DNA of 64,000 nucleotides from Chitinophagaceae bacterium (GCA_016706055.1 JADJKL010000012.1:186001-250000); one strand, 5' to 3'; positions 27,970 through 36,681 are shown, counted from the stretch's first letter. A program made the numbers and translations. The notes: generated by a model not told the origin, from the letters alone.

Positions 27970-27977
27970 TATCTTTG
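27970..27977 (+). promoter_or_regulatory. -7 promoter box of pheS, leaderless type
   Basis: TATCTTTG is an exact TAnnTTTG match and ends only seven bases before the pheS ATG at 27985, leaving no room for a 5' leader. Confidence 0.6.
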
Positions 27978-27984
27978 CCGCCTT

Positions 27985-29016
27985 ATGGAACAATTGCTTA
28001 AACAGATAGAAGATTATAAAAAGGAGATTGCTGCTTTTGCCGCTGCAGATGAAAAGCAGGTGGAAGAGTTCCGCATTAAATATCTTGGCACCAAAGGATT
28101 AATGAAATCCATTATGGGAGAGATGAAAAATGTGGCGGTAGAAAATAAAAAAGAAGCCGGGCAACTGTTAAACGAGTTCAAGGTTTTCGTAGAAGAGAAG
28201 TATAATGAGTTGAAAGAGTCGTCTGTCAGTGGACAACAGTCAACGGCCAATTCAATTGACCTTAGTTTGCCAGGCGATAATTTACCAATTGGATCAAGGC
28301 ATCCCGTTGTATTAATGCGGAACAGGATTGTTTCTATTTTTCAACGCTTAGGATTTGCAGTGGCTGAAGGACCGGAAATAGAAGACGACTGGCATAATTT
28401 CGGCGCATTGAATTTGCCAGAGCATCACCCTGCAAGAGATATGCAGGACACTTTCTATATTCAACAAAATCCGGATTGGGTGTTAAGAACACACACCAGT
28501 AATGTTCAGATCCGGGAAATGGAAAAAGGCAAACTGCCCATCCGCATGGTAATGCCGGGAAGAGTGTACAGAAATGAAACCGTGAGTGCAAGAAGCCATT
28601 GTTTCTTTCACCAGGTGGAAGGATTATATATTGATGAAAATGTTTCATTCGCTGATCTGAAGCAAACATTGTACTTCTTTGTAAAAGAAATGTATGGTAA
28701 AGATGTAAAAGTCCGTTTCCGTCCTTCGTATTTCCCTTTTACAGAACCAAGTGCCGAAATGGATGTAAGTTGTTTTATCTGTGGCGGTAGTGGTTGTAAT
28801 ATTTGTAAGAAAACAGGCTGGGTAGAAATATTAGGTTGCGGTATGGTGCATCCCAATGTATTAACCAACTGCAATATTGATCCAACAAAATATACCGGCT
28901 TTGCATTCGGCATGGGGATAGAAAGACCTGCCATGTTAAAATACGGCATCAACGATATTCGCTTATTCAGCGAAAATGATGTTCGCTTCCTGAAACAATT
29001 TACTTCGGCTATATAA
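27985..29016 (+). CDS. pheS: Phenylalanine-tRNA ligase alpha subunit
   Basis: Class II aminoacyl-tRNA synthetase subunit that charges tRNA-Phe. An N-terminal coiled coil (about residues 1-85) is followed by the catalytic core with motif 2 (RMVMPGRVYRNETVSARSHCFFHQVEG) and motif 3 (GFAFGMGIERPAML). FRPSYFPFTEPSAEMDV is also typical. The cysteines in CFICGGSGCNICKK are common in this phylum. The length of 343 residues is normal. pheT is not adjacent. A -7 box lies seven bases before the ATG, and a strong terminator follows. Confidence 0.98.
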   Translation: MEQLLKQIEDYKKEIAAFAAADEKQVEEFRIKYLGTKGLMKSIMGEMKNVAVENKKEAGQLLNEFKVFVEEKYNELKESSVSGQQSTANSIDLSLPGDNLPIGSRHPVVLMRNRIVSIFQRLGFAVAEGPEIEDDWHNFGALNLPEHHPARDMQDTFYIQQNPDWVLRTHTSNVQIREMEKGKLPIRMVMPGRVYRNETVSARSHCFFHQVEGLYIDENVSFADLKQTLYFFVKEMYGKDVKVRFRPSYFPFTEPSAEMDVSCFICGGSGCNICKKTGWVEILGCGMVHPNVLTNCNIDPTKYTGFAFGMGIERPAMLKYGINDIRLFSENDVRFLKQFTSAI

Positions 29017-29017
29017 A

Positions 29018-29050
29018 AAAGGCTGTCTCGTTTAAAACGAGACAGCCTTT
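29018..29050. terminator. Terminator between pheS and the convergent membrane protein gene
   Basis: Near-perfect palindrome, AAAGGCTGTCTCGTTT and its complement around one central base, working on both strands. Confidence 0.9.
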
Positions 29051-29074
29051 TAGTTCTATTCAACTATTGTAATA

Positions 29075-29470
29075 TTAGCTGGACTTTGGCCTGTAAAATG
29101 CCAACACTAAAGAAGCAGCGATGGCAATCCATAAGCCAATGCCATATCCTTTACCTAATGCTTTAAATATATCACCAATTGCCGCTCCCTTAATAAGAGG
29201 ACCTGCAATCATAATGTAAAGCAAAGTCAGCAATGGAAGAATGGAAAGCAAACTTCCGGGAAGAATACTGTTGCCGTTATTTAATGCGCCTACCAGTAAT
29301 AAAAGACCTGATAATGGTATTAAAAATAAAAGATACTGTTGCCAGTTTCCTGGACTAGCAGTGGCCATATCAAATCCACTGATACTTCTTCCGAAAAAAC
29401 TAAAATAAGCAAGAAAGAAACTACCTAAGAGTGCAGCTCCTAAAACAATGTTTAGCGTTTTTTTGTCCAT
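29075..29470 (-). CDS. Small polytopic membrane protein, function unknown
   Basis: 131-residue inner-membrane protein with about four hydrophobic helices (roughly 8-26, 46-62, 74-92 and 106-124). No domain was recognised. It lies 37 bases downstream of another membrane protein gene on the same strand, and both appear to be one transcription unit ending at the pheS terminator. The proteins share a similar layout, so they may work together. Confidence 0.7.
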   Translation of the reverse strand: MDKKTLNIVLGAALLGSFFLAYFSFFGRSISGFDMATASPGNWQQYLLFLIPLSGLLLLVGALNNGNSILPGSLLSILPLLTLLYIMIAGPLIKGAAIGDIFKALGKGYGIGLWIAIAASLVLAFYRPKSS

Positions 29471-29507
29471 GTTGATTGGTTTATTGGTGATTGATTAAAA
29501 AATGTAA

Positions 29508-30204
29508 TTACTTTTTTACACTCATTCGTTTATAGCAGAAAAATGCTGCTGCTAAAAATGCAACAATGGCAATATAAAACCAAGAAGTAAAATCAACTGT
29601 GATATTCAAATTATCACTCATTGATTTTCCGATATTATCAAGCCCGGTTCCCGATCCTGTGTCGGTACTTGGAATACTTGTTTTAATGTTCTTCTTTATG
29701 TCGAGCATCAATCCAATCAATGCTCCAGCAGAAGCCACACCTGTTGCCATTGCTCCACCCAACGCTGCTTTGGCATTGGTGAAAGATAAAGCAAGGCCTA
29801 AAATTCCAAGACCTAATGCAATCATTGCATATAGATTCGGGTCTTTATCATCCGATTTTGTTGCAGTCTTAGTAATATTTTTATCAATCCCTTCTGTTTT
29901 TACATCATTCAGAAAAGAATTATCGCTGCTGTTATTCTTCATCTTAAAACCAGTAGCTAATTGAACGCCGCTAACCGTTTGTAAAGAAGATGCCATTACA
30001 CTTTATATCAATAAATGGCATCAGGAAAAGTAATACAGCAACTGCAAACGCTACAGTAGCAGGCATTTTTGTTCCTAATACACTCGGTGCTGCGGCAGCA
30101 GATGTTTGAATGGTTGTTGAAGCAATAGATTGCTCTATTGGTTGATTGATTGGTTGATTGATTGGTTGATTGATTGGTTGATCTGATGGTTGGTTGGTGT
30201 CCAT
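29508..30204 (-). CDS. Membrane protein with N-terminal QPIN repeats, split by a frameshift
   Basis: Two open frames, 30204-29971 and 29996-29508, look like halves of one gene of unknown function. The first codes for a Pro/Gln/Asn-rich head with four QPI repeats and a membrane helix ending in FMPFIDIKCNG... and then runs to a stop. The second begins at once with SSLQTVSGVQLATGFKMKNN, the continuation expected after the FIDIKCN signature, and has two or three further helices (about 50-90 and 140-156 of that frame). One extra base or two missing bases near 29992-29994 would explain the break. Treating them as two genes is the alternative. Confidence 0.6.
30131..30182. repeat. Tandem 12-base repeat coding for QPIN units
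   Basis: The unit gattggttgatt recurs about four times. On the minus strand it codes for Gln-Pro-Ile-Asn. Its regularity makes copy-number change by slippage likely, always in steps of four residues. Confidence 0.8.
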
Positions 30205-30297
30205 ATTAGAAATTTTTGTTTAAGATAAGAGAAACTTTGCATAAAAAAGAACCATAAATTCCACATATAATATCTTTACACATATAATACATTAAGA

Positions 30298-31143
30298 ATG
30301 AACATCAACAGCATTTGTGTATGCGGAGCTGGAACAATGGGAAATGGCATTGCACAAGCAGCAGCACAGGCAGGTTTTTCTGTAATATTATATGAATTAA
30401 ACACTGCTGTTCTTGAAAAAGCAAAAAATGCTACCAGCGAAAACCTGCAAATGCTGGTAGGTAAAGAAAAAATTACTGCTGAGGAAAGAGAGAAAATAAT
30501 TCTCCTCATTCATTACACTAACGATATTCAGACTTGCCTTGCCGATGTTTTTATAGAAGCCATTGTTGAAAAAGCTGAAATAAAAATTGCTTTATTTAAT
30601 CAACTGGCAGAATTAAATCACAGCGAATGCATTTTTGCCACCAATACTTCTTCATTATCTGTAACGGCTATTGCAGAAAAAATTCAACGGCCGGAAAGAG
30701 TGATCGGCATGCATTTTTTTAATCCTGCAACAATTATGAAATTGGTGGAAGTGGTTAATACCCCGCATACAAACGAAACAACTACTAACACCATCATGGA
30801 ACTGGCAAAACAAATGGGCAAAGTACCGGTGCTTTGCAAGGATGCGCCGGGTTTTATTGTAAACAGAGTTGCAAGATCATTTTATACAGAGACAATGAGG
30901 TTGGTGGAAGAAGGCCATGTGTCTGTTGAAGCAGCCGATAAATTATTAGAAGCATCAGGGTTTAAAATGGGGCCATTCAAACTAATGGATCTTATCGGTA
31001 ATGATGTTAACTATGCAGTAAGCTGTTCTGTTTATGAACAAATGAATAAAAATGAACGGTTCAAACCTTCCTATTTGCAGGAACAAAAAGTAAAAGAAGG
31101 AAAGCTGGGCAAAAAATCCGGTGAAGGTTTTTATAAATACTGA
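30298..31143 (+). CDS. 3-hydroxybutyryl-CoA dehydrogenase family protein
   Basis: NAD-dependent 3-hydroxyacyl-CoA dehydrogenase, oxidising the beta-hydroxy group in fatty-acid or butyrate metabolism. The Rossmann start CVCGAGTMGNGIAQAAAQAG, the catalytic His in RVIGMHFFNP (near residue 138) and the C-terminal GPFKLMDLIGNDVNY are typical. The length of 281 residues fits the stand-alone enzyme rather than the FadB fusion. No other beta-oxidation gene is near. Upstream, TATCTTTA is a one-mismatch -7 box. Confidence 0.94.
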   Translation: MNINSICVCGAGTMGNGIAQAAAQAGFSVILYELNTAVLEKAKNATSENLQMLVGKEKITAEEREKIILLIHYTNDIQTCLADVFIEAIVEKAEIKIALFNQLAELNHSECIFATNTSSLSVTAIAEKIQRPERVIGMHFFNPATIMKLVEVVNTPHTNETTTNTIMELAKQMGKVPVLCKDAPGFIVNRVARSFYTETMRLVEEGHVSVEAADKLLEASGFKMGPFKLMDLIGNDVNYAVSCSVYEQMNKNERFKPSYLQEQKVKEGKLGKKSGEGFYKY

Positions 31144-31215
31144 ATTTATAATTCTCAACTCTAATTTAAAAAGCGAAAATTCGTTTCAAGAAAAGTAAAT
31201 TCTCCCCTTCAGGGG

Positions 31216-32210
31216 ATGGGGGTACAATACTTGTTACAGGCGGCACCGGCTTCTTAGGTTCTTATATCATCAAGCAATTGATTGAAAAAGGATATAGTGT
31301 GCGGGCAATACGCAGATCTGCTAAACTTCCATTTTGGATTCCATCAGCAATATTTGATAAAGTAGAATGGATAGAAGGTGATGTGCTGGATATTGTTGCC
31401 TTAGAAGATGCAATGGAAGGAGTTGATACCATTATTCATTCTGCAGCAATTGTTTCTTTTGCAAGAAGAGACAGAAAAAACATGTACAAAGTAAATGTGG
31501 ATGGAACCGCCAATGTTGTAAATGTTGCACTAGAAAAAAATATTCGACGATTTGTGCATATCAGTTCTGTAGCTGCATTAGGAAGAACTGCTAATGGCGG
31601 TAATGTAAATGAAGAAAAAAGATGGGAAGAATCAAAAGTGAATACACATTATGCCATCAGCAAGTTTAAAGCAGAACTGCAAACATGGCGAGGGTTGAAT
31701 GAAGGTTTAGAGGGAGTAATACTTAATCCAAGTACTATATTGGGATATGGAGATTGGCATAGCAGTAGCTGTGCAATATTCAGAAATATTTATGAAGGTT
31801 TTAAATGGTACACTTCCGGCATCAACGGCTTTGTAGATGTAGAAGATGTTGCCAAAGCCACTATTCTTTTAATGGAAAGCACTATTACCGAGCAGCGATA
31901 TATTGTTAATGGCGATAACTGGACTTTTCAAAAATTACAGGACAATATTGCAGATGCATTTGATAAAAAGAGGCCTTCTAAATTGGCAACACCATTTTTA
32001 ATGAGCCTGGCTTGGAGAATTGAAAAGCTTAAATCCTTGTTTTCTGGTAAAAAGCCATTGCTCTCAAAAGAAAGTGCAAGAGTGGCCCAAAGCAAAACAT
32101 TATTTGAAAACGATAAATTACTAAAAGCAATTCCCGGTTTTTCTTTTACACCGCTTGAAGAATCTATTAAAAACGCCTCCGCAAAATATCTTACAAACAT
32201 TAAGAAATAA
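31216..32210 (+). CDS. NAD-dependent epimerase/dehydratase family protein, start within a repeat
   Basis: Extended SDR of the dihydroflavonol reductase/3-beta-HSD type, substrate unknown. The nucleotide-binding motif ILVTGGTGFLGSYI lies upstream of the first in-frame ATG (31278), so the real start must precede it. In that frame no ATG occurs before an upstream TAA. ATG 31216 is out of frame by one base and would serve if the G5 run at 31218-31222 had six G (MGGTILVTGG). That ATG lies in a ccccttcagggg repeat. The active-site YAISK is present (HYAISKFKAEL). About 330 residues. Confidence 0.85.
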
Positions 32211-32535
32211 CAAACCCTTTGGCGTAGTTAATTTATTAGCCACAGAGAAATATTGGTAGAATAAAATTTTGAATAATTTTTTTAGCCCCATCGGGGCGAT
32301 ATATTTAATATGCCGCCCCGATGGGGATTTTCAGCTCCTAAAAATTACCTTTACTACCAACATGTCGGCTCTACGAGCCTGGAAAAACCAAAATCAAATA
32401 TCTCAGCTATTGGATTCAAATAATAGGATGTTTTCGCACCCTGCAACTGTCTTTGTACTATTAAAGTCTTAAAAGCCGTTGTCCGTTTAATATAGCTCGG
32501 CATCATTTTATATCTTTACGCAGTAATCAATTTCT
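32211..32535. other. Intergenic region with a GC-rich hairpin repeat
   Basis: No credible gene. The main element is a perfect 13-base inverted repeat, CCCCATCGGGGCG (32286-32298) with CGCCCCGATGGGG (32314-32326), followed by a stretch around 32340-32390 that looks like part of the same element. A one-mismatch -7 box, TATCTTTA, lies near 32511. Confidence 0.6.
32286..32326. repeat. GC-rich perfect inverted repeat
   Basis: 13 pairs around a 15-base AT-rich loop, in strong contrast with the AT-rich surroundings. No T-run follows, so it is more likely a dispersed repeat than a terminator. Confidence 0.75.
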
Positions 32536-33606
32536 ATGCAAAAACTACGTTTCTCTCTTTTTTTAATAGTAACAGCATTTTCATTAATTGCTTCGGCTCA
32601 GTTTACCATCAGCGGTATTGTTCTGGATTCTGCCAGCCGTGAACCATTATACAACGCATCTGTATTTTGCCAGAACACTACATCTGGCACAGTAACAAAT
32701 AAGGAAGGAGAGTTTTCGCTTACATTGAAATCCGGAGGATATGACCTTATCTTCAGCTACACAGGTTATGGCACACAAACGATAAGAGTAACAGAAAAAG
32801 GAACATTAGAAATCCTGTTGATAAAGGAAGAAAAAAGATTGGAAGAAGTTATTCTTACCAACACCTTTGAAGTAAAAGATGGATGGGAAAAATATGGCGA
32901 CTTTTTTACCAAGAACTTTATTGGAGCTACGCCGAATTCAGCCAAATGTGTATTATTAAATCCTGAAGTGCTGAAATTCTATTTCTACAAAAAAAGTAAC
33001 CGGTTAAAAATATTGACGACAGAACCTGTGCTGATTGCTAATTATGCATTAGGTTATAATCTTCGTTATCAGCTTGACTCTTTTGTTTATTATTATAAAA
33101 CGGACAATTACATTTATCGTGGCTTTTGTTTATATACTGAAATGGAAGGTGAAGACAGTATTAAAAATGTTTGGAAAACTAACCGTGCCGTTGCCTACGA
33201 AGGTTCAAAGTTGCATTTTATGCGCAGCTATTACGATAGTTCCGTTTACGAAGATGGTTGGGTAATAGACATGCTGGATGAAAAAGAGGATAAGAAATTT
33301 AACCGGGTAACAAATCCTTACGATTCTCTTTATTACGGAGCTTTGGACAGTACATTGCAAATTGAATTCTGGTATCCAAGAGTTTTAAGTATTGCTTACA
33401 CCAATAAAAAACCAGAGCCTGAATACCTGAAGAAAATGAATCTGCCGAAAAATGTTGAATACCCAATTTCTTACATTGAAGTATTAAATACGATTGCCGT
33501 AACTGAAAATGGATATTACTACGATCAAAAGGATTGGATAAATCAGGGTTATTGGAGTTGGAAGAATGTTGGCGACCAGTTGCCGTATGATTATTGGCCG
33601 GATTAA
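32536..33606 (+). CDS. Exported carboxypeptidase-regulatory-like domain protein
   Basis: Secreted protein of unknown function. The signal peptide ends at IASAQ (about residue 21). A carboxypeptidase-regulatory beta-sandwich follows (residues 22-100, FTISGIVLDSASREPLYNASVFC), of the type at the N-terminus of TonB receptors, but here it is joined to a 250-residue domain and not to a barrel. The remainder is rich in Tyr and Asp and matches nothing I recognise by name. The length is 356 residues. It is convergent with lpxD. Confidence 0.78.
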   Translation: MQKLRFSLFLIVTAFSLIASAQFTISGIVLDSASREPLYNASVFCQNTTSGTVTNKEGEFSLTLKSGGYDLIFSYTGYGTQTIRVTEKGTLEILLIKEEKRLEEVILTNTFEVKDGWEKYGDFFTKNFIGATPNSAKCVLLNPEVLKFYFYKKSNRLKILTTEPVLIANYALGYNLRYQLDSFVYYYKTDNYIYRGFCLYTEMEGEDSIKNVWKTNRAVAYEGSKLHFMRSYYDSSVYEDGWVIDMLDEKEDKKFNRVTNPYDSLYYGALDSTLQIEFWYPRVLSIAYTNKKPEPEYLKKMNLPKNVEYPISYIEVLNTIAVTENGYYYDQKDWINQGYWSWKNVGDQLPYDYWPD

Positions 33607-33608
33607 GT

Positions 33609-34553
33609 TTATTTCCCCATTACCTTGTCCCATAACTGCGGTATTCTTTTTATCCAAACCAATTCCCGTCTTGCCGCACCAGCATCCTGTGCAGGAGCAC
33701 CCCAATATGTTTTATTGCCTTCCAGATTATTACTTACCCCCGTTCTTCCTAACAAAACAGCATTGGCTCCAATAGTTAGTGTTTTGTTTACAATAACCTG
33801 ACCCCAGAGAGTAACATTGTCTTCAATAGTTACCACACCTGCTATAACTACATTGGCAGCAAGCAGGCAGTTTTTACCAATTACTGTGTCATGCCCTATG
33901 TGAATCATGTTATCCATTTTGGTTCCAGCGCCAATGATGGTATCATGGCTTACGCCTCTGTCAATTGTACAATTAGCTCCTATTTCCACCGCATCTTCAA
34001 TAATAACTCGTCCGCAACTATTCATTTTTTTGTAGTGAATATCTCTGTTTGTTTTCTTATTGTAATAAAAAGCATCGCTGCCAATAACGGTTCCTGCCTG
34101 AATGATAACATTATCACCAACGATGCAATAATCGAGGATTGTTACATTCGGATATATGATACAATTGTTTCCAATCGATACATGATTACCAACAAATGCA
34201 CCGGGCATAATAACTGTTCCCTCACCAACAGAAGAAGTATCACTTATCGCTTTCATTGATGGAACAAACGGTCTGTAAAAATTCACAATCTTTAAATAAG
34301 CTTCAAAAGGATCATCAACAATCAGTAATGCTTTGTCTTCGGGAATTTCTGTTTCGGTATTGATGATTATAAATGTAGCCGCAGAGTTTAAACAAGTTGA
34401 ATAATACTTTGGATGATCTACAAAAACCAAATCGCCTTTCTCTACTTTGTGAATTTCATTGATACCCGTTGCACTTCCATTTACATTTCCTTTTAGCTCA
34501 GCACCGATCAATTGAGCAATGGTAGTAACAGGAACAGGAGTTTCAAATCGCAT
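33609..34553 (-). CDS. lpxD: UDP-3-O-acylglucosamine N-acyltransferase, LpxD
   Basis: Third step of lipid A synthesis, adding the N-linked acyl chain to UDP-3-O-acyl-glucosamine. Left-handed beta-helix hexapeptide repeats fill about residues 100-270 (for example GTVIMPGAFVGNHVSIGNNCIIYPNVTI), and the catalytic-His region HIGHDTVIGKNCLLAANVVIAG is present. The start is ATG 34553 (MRFETPVPV); the longer frame to 34592 begins within the promoter. The length is 314 residues. It is a lone copy without lpxC, fabZ or lpxA beside it. A short hairpin CGCCAgatatTGGCG lies in the leader. Confidence 0.92.
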   Translation of the reverse strand: MRFETPVPVTTIAQLIGAELKGNVNGSATGINEIHKVEKGDLVFVDHPKYYSTCLNSAATFIIINTETEIPEDKALLIVDDPFEAYLKIVNFYRPFVPSMKAISDTSSVGEGTVIMPGAFVGNHVSIGNNCIIYPNVTILDYCIVGDNVIIQAGTVIGSDAFYYNKKTNRDIHYKKMNSCGRVIIEDAVEIGANCTIDRGVSHDTIIGAGTKMDNMIHIGHDTVIGKNCLLAANVVIAGVVTIEDNVTLWGQVIVNKTLTIGANAVLLGRTGVSNNLEGNKTYWGAPAQDAGAARRELVWIKRIPQLWDKVMGK

Positions 34554-34593
34554 AGTTTGTTTTTTAAAACGCCAATATCTGGCGTAGTTCAAA

Positions 34594-34601
34594 CAAAGGT
34601 A
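34594..34601 (-). promoter_or_regulatory. -7 promoter box of lpxD
   Basis: On the minus strand TACCTTTG, an exact TAnnTTTG match, 40 bases before the ATG at 34553. Confidence 0.6.
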
Positions 34602-34994
34602 GTAAGCTATTTATTGAAAATAATAATCATAAAGGGACGAATTCATGCTTTTTTACCATTCTTGTAGTAAGTTTTTATAAACTATTTTTTACCATTTTAT
34701 GCATTGTTTTTTATGCATTCTGTTGATAGTAAAAAATGAAAATGAATGTAAATCACTTTTCGATTTTTTAAAAATATAAAAAAACACAACAAGCTACAAA
34801 CCTTAACTGTCCTATGTTATATCAGTTACAAAAAACAATACCATAAAAAATATTTTATAAAAAAGGATTTACACTTTTATAAAACATAATTTTTTTATTC
34901 AATTTTAGGTCATGCTTATCCACAGCACAGTTTAAAATGTTAATAAAATAAATGGAAAAAATTTTCTAGTTACTGAAAATTCTTTTTAATATTG

Positions 34995-35072
34995 TGTAGG
35001 GAAATTTATTTCCCTGTACTTACTAACCCATCCATATATTAATCCCTCTGGTACTCCAGGGGGGTTTTTTAT
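34995..35072 (+). ncRNA. Candidate small RNA with two hairpins
   Basis: A 5' hairpin, AGGGAAA/TTTCCCT (34998-35015), is followed by an unpaired linker and a terminator hairpin (35044-35063) with six T. A one-mismatch -7 box, TAATATTG, lies at 34987-34994. No gene precedes it on this strand. The linker holds TACTTACTAACCCA (35017-35030), fully complementary to 2653-2666 in the other orphan terminator locus. This is a prediction from structure only. Confidence 0.45.
35044..35070 (+). terminator. Orphan rho-independent terminator
   Basis: Stem CCCTCTGG, loop TACT, CCAGGGGG (one T-G pair), then TTTTTT. It belongs to no plus-strand protein gene. Confidence 0.8.
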
Positions 35073-35089
35073 TGCAACAAATTTATTTC

Positions 35090-35190
35090 TCACTAACCTG
35101 CCTGCTGGTAAGCAGGGACACCAAGCTCACAAAGTTTTATTTTATATAGCCTTCGTTATTTTCTTAGTGAACTTAGTGCCTTTGTGGGAA
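35090..35190. repeat. Dispersed repeat of the ctttgtg/cttagtg family
   Basis: Contains the perfect hairpin CCTGCT-ggta-AGCAGG (35101-35116) and the words cttagtgaacttagtgcctttgtggg, related to the repeat at 4943-5010. Confidence 0.6.
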
Positions 35191-35245
35191 AGAAATACAG
35201 AATTGATTAATTAAGATACCTTTACAAAAATCTAAAAAATAGTAC

Positions 35246-36121
35246 ATGCTGAAATCAATGACAGGGTTTGGAAGAGCCGAAAAAAATGTAGGTGATAAAA
35301 CATTTCTGGTAGATATAAAATCACTTAACGGAAAACAATTTGAACTGCAACTACGACTACCTTCTATCTTACGACCTTTTGAATTTGACATCCGACGCAT
35401 TTTATCCGGACAGCTTAGTCGTGGTAGTGTAGACTGTAACATCAGCTTGAAAGACACCGGCAATGCTAAGCCAGTAACTATTAATACAGACCTTGCTAAA
35501 GCATATTTTAAACCATTGTCAGAATTGTCTACTACATTGGGTCTTGATGCTTCGAATATATTAAGCACATTGGTAAAACTGCCTGAAGTTATTACTCCAA
35601 GCAGCGAAACCTTATCAGATGATGAATGGAAAGACTTTCAAACTGTATTAGGAGCAGCTATTGATGCTTTAAATAAACATCGGCTTAATGAAGGAGCAAT
35701 GATCGAACAGGACTTGCTGAGCCGCATTGCTAATATTGAAAAGCAGCAAACCGAAGTAATTAAACTGGAACCACTTCGCCAGCAAAAAATAAGAGAGGGT
35801 ATTACCCGCCTTTTAGAAGAAAATGTAGGTAAGGAAAATTATGACGGCAACAGGCTGGAACAAGAGCTTATTTATTATATCGAAAAAATAGACATTACTG
35901 AAGAACAGGTTCGCCTGAAAAACCATTGCGATTATTTTAAATCATTGTTAGCGGATGCGGAAGAAGCCAAGGGGAAGAAGCTATCATTCGTTTTACAGGA
36001 AATAGGCCGGGAAATAAACACCACCGGTTCTAAAGCCTATGACGCTACCATACAAAAATGTGTGGTGATGATGAAGGATGAATTGGAAAAAGCGAAGGAA
36101 CAGGTTTTAAATGCGCTGTAA
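35246..36121 (+). CDS. yicC: YicC family endoribonuclease
   Basis: Member of the conserved YicC/YloC family, shown in other bacteria to be an endoribonuclease linked to small-RNA turnover. The N-terminus MLKSMTGFGRAE, the IKSLNGKQFELQLRLP strand and the C-terminal KAYDATIQKCVVMMKDELEKAKEQ are diagnostic. The length of 291 residues is usual. The gene lies directly downstream of the candidate small RNA, and is followed by gldH instead of the more usual gmk. Confidence 0.95.
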   Translation: MLKSMTGFGRAEKNVGDKTFLVDIKSLNGKQFELQLRLPSILRPFEFDIRRILSGQLSRGSVDCNISLKDTGNAKPVTINTDLAKAYFKPLSELSTTLGLDASNILSTLVKLPEVITPSSETLSDDEWKDFQTVLGAAIDALNKHRLNEGAMIEQDLLSRIANIEKQQTEVIKLEPLRQQKIREGITRLLEENVGKENYDGNRLEQELIYYIEKIDITEEQVRLKNHCDYFKSLLADAEEAKGKKLSFVLQEIGREINTTGSKAYDATIQKCVVMMKDELEKAKEQVLNAL

Positions 36122-36149
36122 CTGAACTTTAAAATCATATCTTCTTGAT

Positions 36150-36157
36150 TACATTTG
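36150..36157 (+). promoter_or_regulatory. -7 promoter box of gldH
   Basis: TACATTTG, exact TAnnTTTG, 14 bases before the proposed TTG start. It excludes the TTG at 36145 as start. Confidence 0.6.
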
Positions 36158-36171
36158 TAAAAACAATTTTC

Positions 36172-36666
36172 TTGAAAAAAGTACGATTGATTCTTACTGG
36201 TTTATTAGTTGTTGCCATTGTGCAATTATCTTTCACCTCTTGCAAACATGTCGACCTGTTCGAAAAATCGGTAACGCTGCCGGGTCATAAATGGGATAAC
36301 ACTTACAAACCCTCTTTTACATTTAATATAAAAGACACCACTTCAGCTTATAACTTATTTATTGTGCTTAGGCATAATGATAAGTACAACTTTAATAACA
36401 TCTACCTGAACCTTATTACAAAACAACCCGGGCAAGACACTACACAAAAAGCCAGATATGATCTTACACTGGCTACCGATGAAGAAGGTTGGAGAGGGAC
36501 AGGCATGGATGATATTTATGAGCACCGCATACCACTTACACCCGCCAATCAGCAATTCCGGTTTAGAAAACCAGGAGACTATACTTTTACATTGGAGCAA
36601 ATAATGCGGGAAAATCCCCTTAGAAATGTATTGAATGTAGGATTGCGGATTGAAAAGAAACAATAA
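36172..36666 (+). CDS. gldH: Gliding motility lipoprotein GldH
   Basis: Lipoprotein of the Bacteroidota gliding/type IX secretion set; deletion abolishes gliding in Flavobacterium. The start is TTG 36172, which gives a clean lipoprotein signal (KKVRLILTGLLVVAIVQLSFTSC); the longer frame from TTG 36145 overlaps the -7 box. The mature part has the family features of a beta-rich domain with WDNTYKPSFTFNIKDT and ending in RNVLNVGLRIEKK. The length is 164 residues. In many relatives gldH lies near ricT, but here it is between yicC and a sensor kinase. Confidence 0.9.
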   Translation: MKKVRLILTGLLVVAIVQLSFTSCKHVDLFEKSVTLPGHKWDNTYKPSFTFNIKDTTSAYNLFIVLRHNDKYNFNNIYLNLITKQPGQDTTQKARYDLTLATDEEGWRGTGMDDIYEHRIPLTPANQQFRFRKPGDYTFTLEQIMRENPLRNVLNVGLRIEKKQ

Positions 36667-36681
36667 TCGCATCTTTGCAGC

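Larger units (their letters stand above)
34602..35245. other. Long AT-rich divergent intergenic region
   Basis: About 650 bases between lpxD and yicC. It holds one DnaA-box match TTATCCACA (34919-34927 region), a candidate small RNA with two hairpins (34998-35070) and a dispersed repeat (35085-35190). The AT content is extreme from 34680 to 34990. No coding potential was seen. Confidence 0.6.

Noticed and set aside
30131..30182. Regular short repeats as a possible CRISPR array
   Set aside because: The units are 12 bases without spacers and code for QPIN in frame.
32269..32472. A 67-codon open frame on the plus strand
   Set aside because: It runs across the GC-rich inverted repeat and has no coding signature.
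33891..34259. A 122-codon open frame on the plus strand
   Set aside because: It is the antisense shadow of the lpxD hexapeptide repeats.
34602..35070. AT-rich divergent gap as a replication origin
   Set aside because: Only one DnaA-box match was found and no dnaA, dnaN or other origin genes are near.
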